NCBI GenBank assembly: GCA_023255735.1
Contig: JAGDVP010000025.1
Location: 1 to 64,000 of the forward strand
Source of the DNA: Halothiobacillus sp.
Lineage (GTDB): Bacteria > Pseudomonadota > Gammaproteobacteria > Halothiobacillales > Halothiobacillaceae
Direction: 5' to 3'
DNA length: 64,000 nt
A program made the position numbers and the translations under genes. The notes beneath the pieces were generated by a model. The model was not told the origin of the DNA, did not search any database, and worked only from the letters and a program-made list of their open reading frames with translations. Of this stretch, positions 36,521 through 45,435 are shown piece after piece (position 1 is the stretch's first letter; every line of letters begins with the position of its first letter).

Positions 36521-38980
36521 TTACTCCGCCGCAGTTAATCCGAAGCGCGGCAGCACGGCCTGCTTGATTAAATTCAGTGCGAGGGCAAAAAACCCACTGA
36601 GCACAACCACCAGCAACACAAAGCCTAACGGCAGAGCAATCATGAGCCACCCCATCGTGGCAAGCAAGCCCACGATTAGAATATCTAAGGTGCTGGCCAC
36701 GCCGAGTAGGCGGCCGGGTTTGACTTGCCAGAGTGCGCCATCGGTGCGAAGGGCGAACACGCTGGCTTGATTGGTAAACACTAAAATCAAAAACAAAAAC
36801 GTTTGGAGTTGGGCGGGGCTTAAATCACCGTGGACGCGCACCATGCTGTAGAGCGAAAACGAGAAAATCAGTGAAACGATACCCAATATCGCCGCACTGG
36901 TCATGAGCCTTTTCACTTGCCAGCGCTGCGGTAAGCGTGAGGGCATCACCCGATCACTGGCGATCGACATGGTGACAAAATCGTTGGTAAACATCAGCAG
37001 CACTATTAACGTGGGGCTAATCACAAAATCATGCGTCACGAGCAAGCCTAGCGTTAAAAAAATAACAATTTCAATCACTTTGATAATTTTATTCAATGTA
37101 TAGGTGAGCATCCGCCGGTGCACTTCTCGCCCCGTGCGCACCACATCTAATACGCCTGATAGCCCGGGTTGGGTCAGCACCACACCGGCTGCGGCTTTAG
37201 CCACATCGGTCGCGGTGGCAACGGCCACGCCCAATTCTGCCTGCTTAAGCGCTGGGGCATCATTAACGCCATCGCCGGTCATCCCGCCAATCTCGCCCTG
37301 TTTTTGCAGCGCCATCACTAAATGATATTTATCTTCTGGCAAAACCCGGGCAAAGCCATCGCAATCGGTAATCGCTGTTTTCGCGGTAGCCATCAAGGTG
37401 TTGGCCTGTAATTTATCTTGGGCCGTATGGCCTGCGGGCTGGGTCGCGGTTTGCTGCAAGCCTTCGATGACGCTGCGATCGCAAATTTTATCGCCCATAC
37501 CCAGCGCGCGCGCCATCGCACGCGCCGTTTCAACCGCATCGCCTGTCGCCATGCGCACCCGCACACCTAACGCGCCTAACGAGGCAATTAACGCGGCGGC
37601 ATCGGGGCGGGCGGGGTCGGCTAAAGCAAGTAATCCCAAAAACTGCATCCCCTGCCCTTCATCTGCCGCCACGGCTAACACGCGCGCGCCATCGGCGGCT
37701 AAGGCCGCCTCGGTTTTTGCCAACCAGTCGGCGGGGGGCACCACGCCAATTTCGGCCAACATATTGCTCGCGCCTTTAACAAAATGCCAAGAGGCGCCCG
37801 CGCCGCTATAGCGGCTTTCTGAGCGACGGGTTGCGGGGTCAAACGGGGTAAAATGCACGCGCTTGAGGGCGGGGTTATTGAGTTTTTGCCCATCTTCATC
37901 GGCGGCAACTGCGGCCAAAATCGCTAAATCAATCGGGTCTTGCGTGGCCGCATCGCTCGCCAACCCCGCTGCCATCAAAAGCTGGGCAGCCGAAACCCCC
38001 GGAGCCGGCTCCGTTTTACTCAAATTCAGCTTATTTTGTGTCAGTGTGCCGGTTTTGTCGGATATCAAGGTCGTCATGGCAGCGGCATCTTCCACGGCGG
38101 CAAGCCGGGTGACCAACACCCCGCGCTGGGATAATTCTTGCGCGGCCATGGCGGTGGCAAGCGCGTAGGTGGCTGGCAAAGCGACCGGCACCGAGGCGAC
38201 CAACAAAATCAAGACAAACGAAAGGGTATCGAGCAAGGGTAAGCCAGTTGCCAAGGCATACCCCAAGACAATGATCGATAAAAATGCATCAAAAATAATG
38301 AGATAGCGCACAATTCTTAAAATTATTTGCTGCATGTGGCTCGGCGCCGCTGCCGTTTGCACCAGTTCGGCTGTGCGGCCAAACGCGGTTTTTGCGCCGG
38401 TGGCGGTGACAACGCCCGTCGCCTCGCCTTGGCGCACGGTGCAACTGGCATAGGCCGTGGCGCCAACGGCAACGGATACCGGTAAAGATTCCCCCGTGAG
38501 GGCAGATTCATCCAGTGCTATCTGGCCTTCTTGCAACTGCAAATCGGCGGGGGTGATGTCGCCCGCCCGCACATGCACCCAATCACCGGGCACCACCTCG
38601 GAGGCAGGAATGGTTTTCCAAGCGCCATCCCGTTGCACCCGCGCGTTTACCTCAAGCTGTTGACGCAATAAAGCCAGGGCCGATTGCGCCCGTTGTTCAT
38701 TGATAAAAGCCAGCGTTCCGTTAAAAATCAAGAGCAAGCCGATGACAACCGCTTCCACCCAATGCTGCAAAACAAGCTCAAGCACAATCACCGCTTCGAG
38801 CATCCAAGCCACGGGCGACCAATATTTAAGTAAGTAAATTTTAAGCGGGTTAGTTTTTTGCTCCGCAATGGCATTGTGGCCAAATTCGGCTAGGCGCTGT
38901 TCGGCTTCTTTTTGGGTGAGCCCCGCCCCGGCTAAGATTGTGCTCGCGGCGCTATCGGGCTTTTGTTCTGGCGCTGGCAT
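36521..38980 (-). CDS. Plasma-membrane type P-type H+-ATPase (P3A)
   Basis: 819 residues from ATG 38980 (MPAPEQKPDSAAST); an upstream in-frame extension to 39127 is discarded. The N-terminal cation-ATPase domain (LTQKEAEQRLAEFGHNAI), the phosphorylation site DKTGTLTQNKL, TGES actuator motif (DESALTGESLPV), and hinge MTGDGVNDAPALKQAELGVAVA are intact. About ten membrane segments are predicted. The class resembles fungal and plant Pma1 proton pumps that use ATP to export H+; bacterial members are linked to pH homeostasis. It is transcribed alone. Confidence 0.9.
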   Translation of the reverse strand: MPAPEQKPDSAASTILAGAGLTQKEAEQRLAEFGHNAIAEQKTNPLKIYLLKYWSPVAWMLEAVIVLELVLQHWVEAVVIGLLLIFNGTLAFINEQRAQSALALLRQQLEVNARVQRDGAWKTIPASEVVPGDWVHVRAGDITPADLQLQEGQIALDESALTGESLPVSVAVGATAYASCTVRQGEATGVVTATGAKTAFGRTAELVQTAAAPSHMQQIILRIVRYLIIFDAFLSIIVLGYALATGLPLLDTLSFVLILLVASVPVALPATYALATAMAAQELSQRGVLVTRLAAVEDAAAMTTLISDKTGTLTQNKLNLSKTEPAPGVSAAQLLMAAGLASDAATQDPIDLAILAAVAADEDGQKLNNPALKRVHFTPFDPATRRSESRYSGAGASWHFVKGASNMLAEIGVVPPADWLAKTEAALAADGARVLAVAADEGQGMQFLGLLALADPARPDAAALIASLGALGVRVRMATGDAVETARAMARALGMGDKICDRSVIEGLQQTATQPAGHTAQDKLQANTLMATAKTAITDCDGFARVLPEDKYHLVMALQKQGEIGGMTGDGVNDAPALKQAELGVAVATATDVAKAAAGVVLTQPGLSGVLDVVRTGREVHRRMLTYTLNKIIKVIEIVIFLTLGLLVTHDFVISPTLIVLLMFTNDFVTMSIASDRVMPSRLPQRWQVKRLMTSAAILGIVSLIFSFSLYSMVRVHGDLSPAQLQTFLFLILVFTNQASVFALRTDGALWQVKPGRLLGVASTLDILIVGLLATMGWLMIALPLGFVLLVVVLSGFFALALNLIKQAVLPRFGLTAAE

Positions 38981-39187
38981 AACTTCACTCGTAACATTAA
39001 CTCCGGTAGCAGGCAATAAAAACACCCGTATATTACCATTGCATAGGCACACTATGCGTATGTTAGTTGCTAGGACAACCCCTACCGCCATTTGGTGCCC
39101 TAAGCTTAAATTTTGCACCAATGCCACTGATCCGCTTGGGTGAGAAATTACCCCAGCATTGATTCCGGTAAGAGCCGGGGCAAAGTC

Positions 39188-39736
39188 TTACGGCTTTGGG
39201 GCACAATTTTGCAGTAAGGCACTTAATTTCATCGCGCCCAAGCCCTCTAAAAGCGCGATATTGCGTTCGGGGATTAAATCAACCTCAGGATAATTCGCAA
39301 TCGCCGCCGCTAAACTGGCTTCTCGCAAAATTTGCAACACGGGATACGGCGATTTATTGGTGTAATTTTCGGCATCATCCGGTTCGGTGCCACCAAATTG
39401 ATAGTCGGGATGAAAGCTTGCAATCTGAAAAACGCCCTTGAGTTTTAATTGCGCTAATCGGTTATCCGCCCGGGTGAGAAACTGGTTGAAATCAAAAAAA
39501 TCATGCAAAACATCGGGGTGAATTAAAAGCGTGGTTTCAATCTCAAGGGTGTGCTGAATTAACATTAACTCAGCCTCCAAATCTCGCAGGAGCTGCTCTT
39601 CATCGGTGGCCGCACTTAACTGAAAGCGCACCCGATTTTTAACCAGCTCACGCTTGGCGAACGGACACAAATTCAATGCAATCACCACATCAAAAACCCA
39701 GGTTCGAACCGTATCAATCACGATGGGAGTATCCAC
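39188..39736 (-). CDS. DUF1415 family protein
   Basis: 182 residues, cytosolic. Conserved blocks include TVRTWVFDVVIALNLCPFAKRE near the N-terminus (split by one position from family consensus) and FQIASFHPDYQFGGTEPDDAENYTNKSPYP. (Each is contiguous in the protein; only short forms are needed to recognise it: LNLCPFAKRE, HPDYQF, NKSPYP.) These match the DUF1415 family of gammaproteobacteria. Function is unknown; the conserved Cys and Asp/Glu residues suggest an enzyme, but this is not established. Confidence 0.85.
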   Translation of the reverse strand: MDTPIVIDTVRTWVFDVVIALNLCPFAKRELVKNRVRFQLSAATDEEQLLRDLEAELMLIQHTLEIETTLLIHPDVLHDFFDFNQFLTRADNRLAQLKLKGVFQIASFHPDYQFGGTEPDDAENYTNKSPYPVLQILREASLAAAIANYPEVDLIPERNIALLEGLGAMKLSALLQNCAPKP

Positions 39737-39836
39737 AAAGCCGCCTCTGTTAATTGATTTAATTCACCCAAGCCTTGTATCACAGCGGCCAAAAGAATAG
39801 GATCAATTGTTATTAAATTGATGAGGAATAGCTCAA

Positions 39837-40172
39837 ATGTCTCAACCAACGCCTACGACCAGCATGGATGAACTTGCCGCTGTTAAAGCGGATCTATCCT
39901 TACTCAAAAAAGATTTGGCCGAACTGCTTATCGTTATGAAAGAATCAAGCAAAACCCGCGCCAGTAATTTAGAGCACGATGCCCTCGCCGCCGTGCATGC
40001 TGCGATAGACACCTTAACCGCGCGCGTTACCGAAGCTCGCGCAGGGGCAAGCCAACAGGCCAACGCCACGCTCGAACAAGCAGAACAGCTCGTCGATCGC
40101 CATCCCGTCGCCACCTTGTTAACCGCTTTTGGGGTGGGTTTCTTGCTGGCAAAATTATTTAGCAAAAACTAA
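39837..40172 (+). CDS. DUF883/ElaB-YqjD family membrane-anchored protein
   Basis: 111 residues: a long helical, Lys/Glu/Ala-rich region (about 10-85) and one C-terminal membrane anchor (ATLLTAFGVGFLLAKLF). This is the ElaB/YqjD shape; YqjD in E. coli is an inner-membrane protein that binds ribosomes in stationary phase. The next two genes resemble YqjE and YqjK, so the trio looks like the yqjDEK operon. Confidence 0.85.
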   Translation: MSQPTPTTSMDELAAVKADLSLLKKDLAELLIVMKESSKTRASNLEHDALAAVHAAIDTLTARVTEARAGASQQANATLEQAEQLVDRHPVATLLTAFGVGFLLAKLFSKN

Positions 40173-40179
40173 AAGCCTT

Positions 40180-40446
40180 ATGTCTGAATTTGTGATTGCC
40201 CTGCTGGAGCTGCTTGAAGCGGAAGGCAGGGCGTTGCGGCGCGCATTTCGTCGTGCCAGCTTTGGCGCCGCTTTTCTTTGTATTGCTACGCTCCTTGTCA
40301 TTTCAGGTTTCGGCTTTTTAATGGCTTCGGGGTATTGGGCGCTCACCGCCTTTTTTAGCGCCAGCATCTCAGCGCTTATTATGGGCAGTATGATTTTATT
40401 CGTTGCCGCAGCGCTGGGGTTCGCCGCCTATCGCGCCCTGCGATAA
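40180..40446 (+). CDS. YqjE-like / phage holin family small membrane protein
   Basis: 88 residues with two hydrophobic helices (about 28-52 and 58-82) after an amphipathic N-terminus (ELLEAEGRALRRAFRR). The ATG at 40180 lies seven bases after the DUF883 stop. The fold and position match YqjE in the yqjDEK order. Role unknown. Confidence 0.75.
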   Translation: MSEFVIALLELLEAEGRALRRAFRRASFGAAFLCIATLLVISGFGFLMASGYWALTAFFSASISALIMGSMILFVAAALGFAAYRALR

Positions 40447-40449
40447 GAG

Positions 40450-40704
40450 ATGAACACGATGCCACAACCGCCTTCCCTTGATGAAGCAAAAGCGCGTTTT
40501 CGCGCAACAAGCCAAGCGCTAACCCCCATCGCGCTTCTAAAAAAAACCGTGCGGCAGTATCCCAAAACAAGCATGGGTGTGGCCTTAGCGACAGGCGCGT
40601 TGTCGGTGCGCGTCCTGCCTAGCCTTTATGCGCACATCAACCAAAGCCTGCAAAAACATGCTGGGTTGGCCGTATTAATTTCACGCTGGATACTGCGAAT
40701 TTAA
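40450..40704 (+). CDS. YqjK-like small protein
   Basis: 84 residues, basic, with a moderately hydrophobic stretch near 40-60 (TSMGVALATGALSVRVLP). It follows the YqjE-like gene by three bases and is probably co-transcribed. The YqjK label is by position only; sequence similarity is not obvious by eye. ATGs at 40450 and 40459 are both possible. Confidence 0.6.
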   Translation: MNTMPQPPSLDEAKARFRATSQALTPIALLKKTVRQYPKTSMGVALATGALSVRVLPSLYAHINQSLQKHAGLAVLISRWILRI

Positions 40705-40751
40705 CCCGCCGCCCTTATCTGATTAGCCTTAACTGCTTTTAGAGTTTGCGT

Positions 40752-41960
40752 ATGGATTTTGATGTGATTGTGATTGGCGCTGGAGCCGCAGGCATGATGT
40801 GCGCGGCGCAAGCGGGTTTGCGTGGCCGGCGGGTATTATTAATTGATCATGCCGCCAAAATTGGTGAGCGCATCCGCATCTCAGGCGGCGGGCGGTGTAA
40901 TTTCACCAACCGAATTGTTAAGCCCGAGCATTTTATTTCACAAAATCCGCATTTTTCTCGTTCTGCCTTAACGCAATTTAGCGCCGCTGATTTTGTTGAT
41001 TTAGTTGAGCAATACGGCATTGCTTATCATGAGAAAACCTTAGGGCAGCTATTTTGTGATGAATCAGCCACGCAAATTATCGCCCTCCTTAAAGACCAAT
41101 GCGACAAAGGCCAAGTGCAATGGGCGTATCCTTGCGCCGTGCACAGAGTTGAAAAAACCCCGCAAGGCTTCGCGCTTGACACCGCAGAAGGCCGCTTTTC
41201 CAGTCAATCATTAGTAATTGCCACCGGTGGGCTTGCCATACCCCAATTAGGTGCAACTCCATTTGGCTACCGTATTGCCGAGCAATTTGGGCTGAATATT
41301 ATTCCGCCGCAACCTGCATTGGTGCCCTTGGCTGCGGCATCGGATGAGGTTGCAACCTTTAGCAAATGGGCGGGAAATTCTCTTGTGGTGCGTACCCAAT
41401 GCGGCGATAACACCCCGCAATTTAGGGAAAATTTATTGTTTACGCATCGAGGATTATCGGGTCCGGCCATTTTGCAGGTTTCAAGCTACTGGCAGAAGCA
41501 AGCGTATCAGGGCGGCAAAAAGCAGCCCATCTGCATCAATTTACTGCCCGATCTCGATATCCCAGCTTGGCTGCAAAGCCATCGCACCAGCAAATTAACC
41601 TTAGCGCAATTGCTGGCTCAGCCTGAAGGATCTGCCTGGTCAAAACGCATCGCACAAGCGTGGTGCGAGCTTAAAGGCTGGCGTAAACCCATGGCCGAGC
41701 ACAGCAATAAAGAGATTATCGCCATGCGTGATGCCTTGAGCGCGTGGATGCTGATACCCGCCGGCACCCTAGGTTACGCCAAGGCAGAGGTGACCTTAGG
41801 CGGCGTGGATACCCGTGCGCTTTCATCGAAAACCATGGCATGTACCACTGTGCCGAGCTTGTATTTTATCGGTGAGGTGGTCGATGTAACGGGTTGGCTT
41901 GGCGGCTATAACTTTCAGTGGGCCTGGTCATCTGGCTGGGTGGCGGGGCAATCCGCTTAA
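40752..41960 (+). CDS. NAD(P)/FAD-dependent oxidoreductase (HI0933/BaiN-like)
   Basis: 402 residues. The FAD Rossmann motif is VIGAGAAGMMCA, followed by the family block RIRISGGGRCNFTN and, near the C-terminus, GEVVDVTGWLGGYNFQWAW. These define the HI0933-like flavoprotein family (TIGR00275-type), of unknown physiological substrate. ATG at 40752; a TTG at 40746 is less likely. It reads away from the YqjDEK-like genes, with a 47-base gap. Confidence 0.9.
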   Translation: MDFDVIVIGAGAAGMMCAAQAGLRGRRVLLIDHAAKIGERIRISGGGRCNFTNRIVKPEHFISQNPHFSRSALTQFSAADFVDLVEQYGIAYHEKTLGQLFCDESATQIIALLKDQCDKGQVQWAYPCAVHRVEKTPQGFALDTAEGRFSSQSLVIATGGLAIPQLGATPFGYRIAEQFGLNIIPPQPALVPLAAASDEVATFSKWAGNSLVVRTQCGDNTPQFRENLLFTHRGLSGPAILQVSSYWQKQAYQGGKKQPICINLLPDLDIPAWLQSHRTSKLTLAQLLAQPEGSAWSKRIAQAWCELKGWRKPMAEHSNKEIIAMRDALSAWMLIPAGTLGYAKAEVTLGGVDTRALSSKTMACTTVPSLYFIGEVVDVTGWLGGYNFQWAWSSGWVAGQSA

Positions 41961-42082
41961 AGCCGATAAGGCGTAACACCAATCAGCCCACCCATCGCGG
42001 CACCCGCCCGCCACGGCGTTCACCCAGTAAAGGCGGGGCATCTTTGGGGATGACAAGTGTTTTATCCGAACAAACCGCGTTA

Positions 42083-42097
42083 GCCCTAGTTTAGGGC
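42083..42097 (-). terminator. Small hairpin after scpB
   Basis: GCCCTA and TAGGGC flank a 3-base loop directly after the scpB stop codon on the minus strand. No T-run follows, so termination strength is doubtful. Confidence 0.35.
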
Positions 42098-42098
42098 G

Positions 42099-42680
42099 TT
42101 AAACATCCAGCGCCCCCTGCCCTGCAAACGATTCAAACGCGGGTAAATGACTGAGTGATTCCAAATTGAAATCTTGTAAAAACTGCGGCGTTGTGCCCAA
42201 TAATTCAGGCTTGCCAGGGCTGTCTTTCACGCCCACAGCGCGAATCCAGCCGCGTTCCGTTAACAGACGAATAATCGGTGCATTCACCGCCACACCGCGC
42301 ACGGCTTCAATCTCTGCGCGGGTGATTGGTTGGCGCCAGGCAATCAGCGCAAGTGTTTCAAGCACCGCACGCGAGTATCGGCTTGTTTTAGGTGCCTCAC
42401 TGCGTGCTAAATAGGGCGCTAAACGCGCATTAGCAACCAATTGCCAATTGGGTTCTTGAGCCGATCCCCCTAATTTCATTTGAATGAAGGGGTGCGCTTG
42501 ATACTGGCGCTCAAGCTGCGTTAGAGCCATCTCAATGGCCGCTTGCGGCAATTCATTGCCGATCATGCGGGCAAGCGCGGCGCGTGTTAAAGGCTCAGCG
42601 TGCGTTAAAAGCAAAGCCTCAAGCAACGGCATCAGCCCATCAACGGTGTTATGTTCCAAAGCCAGCTCTGGGTTTTGCAT
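42099..42680 (-). CDS. scpB: Segregation and condensation protein B
   Basis: ScpB partners ScpA and SMC in chromosome condensation. 193 residues with two winged-helix domains; typical motifs are ALLLTHAEPLTRAALA and TLALIAWRQPITRAEIEAVRG, and GRPELLGTT-like KPELLGTTPQFL. Unlike most genomes, no scpA and no rluB adjoin it: upstream is the divergent znuA. It is transcribed alone. Confidence 0.93.
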   Translation of the reverse strand: MQNPELALEHNTVDGLMPLLEALLLTHAEPLTRAALARMIGNELPQAAIEMALTQLERQYQAHPFIQMKLGGSAQEPNWQLVANARLAPYLARSEAPKTSRYSRAVLETLALIAWRQPITRAEIEAVRGVAVNAPIIRLLTERGWIRAVGVKDSPGKPELLGTTPQFLQDFNLESLSHLPAFESFAGQGALDV

Positions 42681-42734
42681 TAAAAAATCAACCTGTCTAA
42701 AAATTGCACACCAACCGATTGAATACGGAATAAT

Positions 42735-42751
42735 ACGTTATAGTATTACGT
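42735..42751. promoter_or_regulatory. Zur-type operator upstream of znuA
   Basis: The 17 bases ACGTTATAGTATTACGT form a near-perfect palindrome (14 of 17 positions) and match the gammaproteobacterial Zur core GTTATANTATNAC. A -10-like TATAGT (42739-42744) lies within it, so Zur bound to zinc would block the promoter. It sits between scpB and znuA, 111 bases before the znuA ATG. Confidence 0.8.
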
Positions 42752-42861
42752 TAGATTGTCCGTTTTTGAGCGAATACGGCGATTATGGCATTGCTTGAGT
42801 CAACTTTTGGCAAGCCTATCAGCGACCCACGGGCGTTTTACCCAATTTCAAGGAGTTATCC

Positions 42862-43722
42862 ATGCGTTTTATTGCATTATTTGCGTTAATTTTGAGCTTT
42901 TGGGCGCCCGCAAGCTTTGCCGATACGCCTTTGGAAGTCGCAGTTAGCATTCCACCGCAAAAGTATTTTGTTGACGCCATTGGGGGCAAGCATGTGCAAG
43001 TGGAAGTGCTGGTGCCCGCCACGGCGGAACCTGAAACCTATGAGCCCACCCCAAAGCAAATTACCGCGCTCTCGCACGCCAATTTATATATGAAAATTAG
43101 CGTGCCGTTAGAACGTGCCTGGCTTGAGCGCTTCACCAACGCTAATTCTAAAATGGTGGTAGTAGATACCACGCGCGGCATCGAGCGCATGCCCATGATC
43201 AAAGGCACTGATGAGCACGTCGGTAAATCCGGGCTAGACCCCCATATCTGGCTATCGCCCGTACTGGTGCGCATTCAAGCCATGAATATTCGTGATGCGT
43301 TAATCAAAGCCGATCCCAGCCATGCGGCCGATTACCGCCAAGGCTATGCCAAACTCGCCCAAACCATTGATGGGGTGGATGGTGCCATTTTAAAAACCCT
43401 AAGCACCCACCCATTGCAACAAACCCAATTTATCGTGTTTCATCCGGCATTTGGCTACTTCGCGGCGGCCTATGGCTTAACCCAAGTGCCGATTGAAGTT
43501 GAAGGCAAGGAACCTGGCCCCAAGCAGCTAGCTGAATTAATTGATTTTGCCAAGAAAAACGCTATTAAAGTCGTGTTTATTGAGCCACAATTTGCCCAAA
43601 AAGCCGCCAAAACGATTGCCGATGCCATTGGCGGCGAAGTGGTCACCATCGATCCCCTGCAAGAAGATTGGCCGGCCGGCATGACCGCCATTGCTGCTGC
43701 CCTGCAAAAAACCTTGAATTAA
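42862..43722 (+). CDS. znuA: Zinc ABC transporter periplasmic binding protein
   Basis: Cluster A-I metal-binding protein, 286 residues, with a signal peptide cleaved after SFA (residue 20). Ligand positions: His128 (LDPHIWLSP), His194 (FHPAFGYF) and Asp264 (TIDPL) are present, but the usual first histidine (SPH-YEP) is replaced: the segment reads AEPETYEPTP. The His-rich loop of classical ZnuA is also short (GTDEHVGKSG). First gene of znuACB, behind a Zur box, so zinc is the likely substrate; manganese is not excluded. GGAG lies before the ATG. Confidence 0.9.
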   Translation: MRFIALFALILSFWAPASFADTPLEVAVSIPPQKYFVDAIGGKHVQVEVLVPATAEPETYEPTPKQITALSHANLYMKISVPLERAWLERFTNANSKMVVVDTTRGIERMPMIKGTDEHVGKSGLDPHIWLSPVLVRIQAMNIRDALIKADPSHAADYRQGYAKLAQTIDGVDGAILKTLSTHPLQQTQFIVFHPAFGYFAAAYGLTQVPIEVEGKEPGPKQLAELIDFAKKNAIKVVFIEPQFAQKAAKTIADAIGGEVVTIDPLQEDWPAGMTAIAAALQKTLN

Positions 43723-43732
43723 TCCACAACCC

Positions 43733-44560
43733 ATGACGCCAGAACCCATTATTGAAATTTGCGATTTAGCCTACGCCTATGACAACACCCAAGCGTTAAG
43801 TGGCGTGAATGTTCGCATTAACCGAGGCGATTTTATTGCCGTTATTGGCCCTAATGGCGGCGGTAAAACCACCCTCATGCGACTCATCTTAGGTTTGCTG
43901 GAACCGCAGCAAGGGCAAATATTGGTTTTTGGCGCGCCGCCAGGCACCACCCCAGATCGCATTGGTTATGTGCCGCAGCACAGCAATACCACGCAAGGGT
44001 TTCCGGCCTCAGCCGAGCAGGTTGTGCTGATGGGGCTCGCCCAAGGCAAGCGGCGAGGATTTCGGTTTACTGCACCCGAACGCGCCGCGGCTGAGCATGC
44101 CATGCAGCGTGCGGGGGTGCTGGATTTGCGCCATCGAAGGTTAAATGAACTCTCCGGTGGCCAGCGCCAGCGAATTTTAATTGCCCGCGCGCTCATTACC
44201 GAGCCCGAATTGCTGATTCTGGATGAACCCTTATCCAACATTGATCCCTATGGTCGCCAGTGTATTTTAGAGACACTAACCGGGCTCGGTTCCCACACCA
44301 CGGTCGTGATGGTAAGCCATGATTTAGGCATAACCGCCAACGCGGTCACCGACATTATCGCCGTCAATCATTATGCTTTAAGCGCCGGTGGCACCAAGCT
44401 TACCCCTGCCATGTTAGCGCTTATGTATGGCACCCATGAAGCCGGGTGCCCCGTGCATGCTTTGCTGCAGCAATTAGTCGATTCCGCCCAACCCCATGCG
44501 CCCACCGCGCACGCCCCGCACGAACACGCCACAACAGAACACACCCATGAACCTCGCTGA
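43733..44560 (+). CDS. znuC: Zinc ABC transporter ATPase with His-rich tail
   Basis: ABC ATPase, 275 residues: Walker [13 protein letters not shown], signature LSGGQRQR, Walker [13 protein letters not shown], switch His in MVSHD. The last 26 residues carry six histidines in a Pro/Ala/Thr/Glu-rich tail, unusual for an ATPase and likely able to bind metal. The stop lies inside znuB (14-base overlap). Confidence 0.94.
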   Translation: MTPEPIIEICDLAYAYDNTQALSGVNVRINRGDFIAVIGPNGGGKTTLMRLILGLLEPQQGQILVFGAPPGTTPDRIGYVPQHSNTTQGFPASAEQVVLMGLAQGKRRGFRFTAPERAAAEHAMQRAGVLDLRHRRLNELSGGQRQRILIARALITEPELLILDEPLSNIDPYGRQCILETLTGLGSHTTVVMVSHDLGITANAVTDIIAVNHYALSAGGTKLTPAMLALMYGTHEAGCPVHALLQQLVDSAQPHAPTAHAPHEHATTEHTHEPR

Positions 44561-45386
44561 TTTAATTCAACAAACCTTTATGCAACACGCGCTCATGGCC
44601 AGCCTGCTCGTCAGCATTACCTGCGGCGTGATTGGCGCGTTGGTTGTGGTCAACCGATTGATTTTCATGGCGGGCGGCATTGCCCACACCGCTTATGGTG
44701 GCGTCGGCTTGGCTTTTTTTTTAGGCACGCCCGTACTACCCACGGCAGGCTTATTTACAGCGGGCGCTGCGGTTATTTTGGGCACACTCACCCAAACTAA
44801 GCGCGAGCGCACCGATACGCTAGTTGGTGTTATTTGGGCGGCCGGCATGGCTTTTGGCATCATTATGATTAACTTAACCCCAGGATATAACGTGGGGCTG
44901 ATGAGCTACCTATTTGGCAGCATTCTCACCGTGCCCAGCTACGATTTATGGGTCATGCTCGGCATTGACGGGGTTATTGTTGGCTTAACGCTATTTTTTT
45001 ACCGGGATATATTATCGTTTTCGTTTGACCCTGATTTTGCGCGCTCGCGCGGCATTGCCGTGCGCGGGTTGTATTTCATGCTGCTGATTATGGTCGCCGA
45101 AGCAGTCGTTATGATGATTCAGGTCGTGGGCTTAATTTTAGTCATCGCCCTGCTCACCCTGCCACCGTACCTCGCCGAGCGCCACACAAAAAGTTTAGCG
45201 GGCTTAATGGTGGCCTCTGGGCTTTGGAGCTTGGTGTTTTGTGTGGTGGGGTTAGCGGTGGCCTATCAGTTTGATTTAAGCTCAGGCGCCAGCATTATTG
45301 CGACGGCCTGCGCCATTTATTTGCTAGTTATCGCCGGCCAAACCGGCTGGCAATGGCTGCGCGCGCAAACCAAAACTCCGGCATAA
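44547..45386 (+). CDS. znuB: Zinc ABC transporter permease
   Basis: ABC-3 family permease, 279 residues with about eight to nine hydrophobic helices; family motifs include GALVVVNRLIFMAGGIAHTAYGG and VVGLILVIALLTLPP. ATG at 44547 overlaps the znuC end; the in-frame extension to 44496 is inside znuC and is discarded. Completes znuACB under the Zur operator. Confidence 0.94.
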   Translation: MNLADLIQQTFMQHALMASLLVSITCGVIGALVVVNRLIFMAGGIAHTAYGGVGLAFFLGTPVLPTAGLFTAGAAVILGTLTQTKRERTDTLVGVIWAAGMAFGIIMINLTPGYNVGLMSYLFGSILTVPSYDLWVMLGIDGVIVGLTLFFYRDILSFSFDPDFARSRGIAVRGLYFMLLIMVAEAVVMMIQVVGLILVIALLTLPPYLAERHTKSLAGLMVASGLWSLVFCVVGLAVAYQFDLSSGASIIATACAIYLLVIAGQTGWQWLRAQTKTPA

Positions 45387-45435
45387 TCTTTGCCAAAGCA
45401 ACTAGGTTTAATATTTAAGGCGCACGAGGTTTTTG

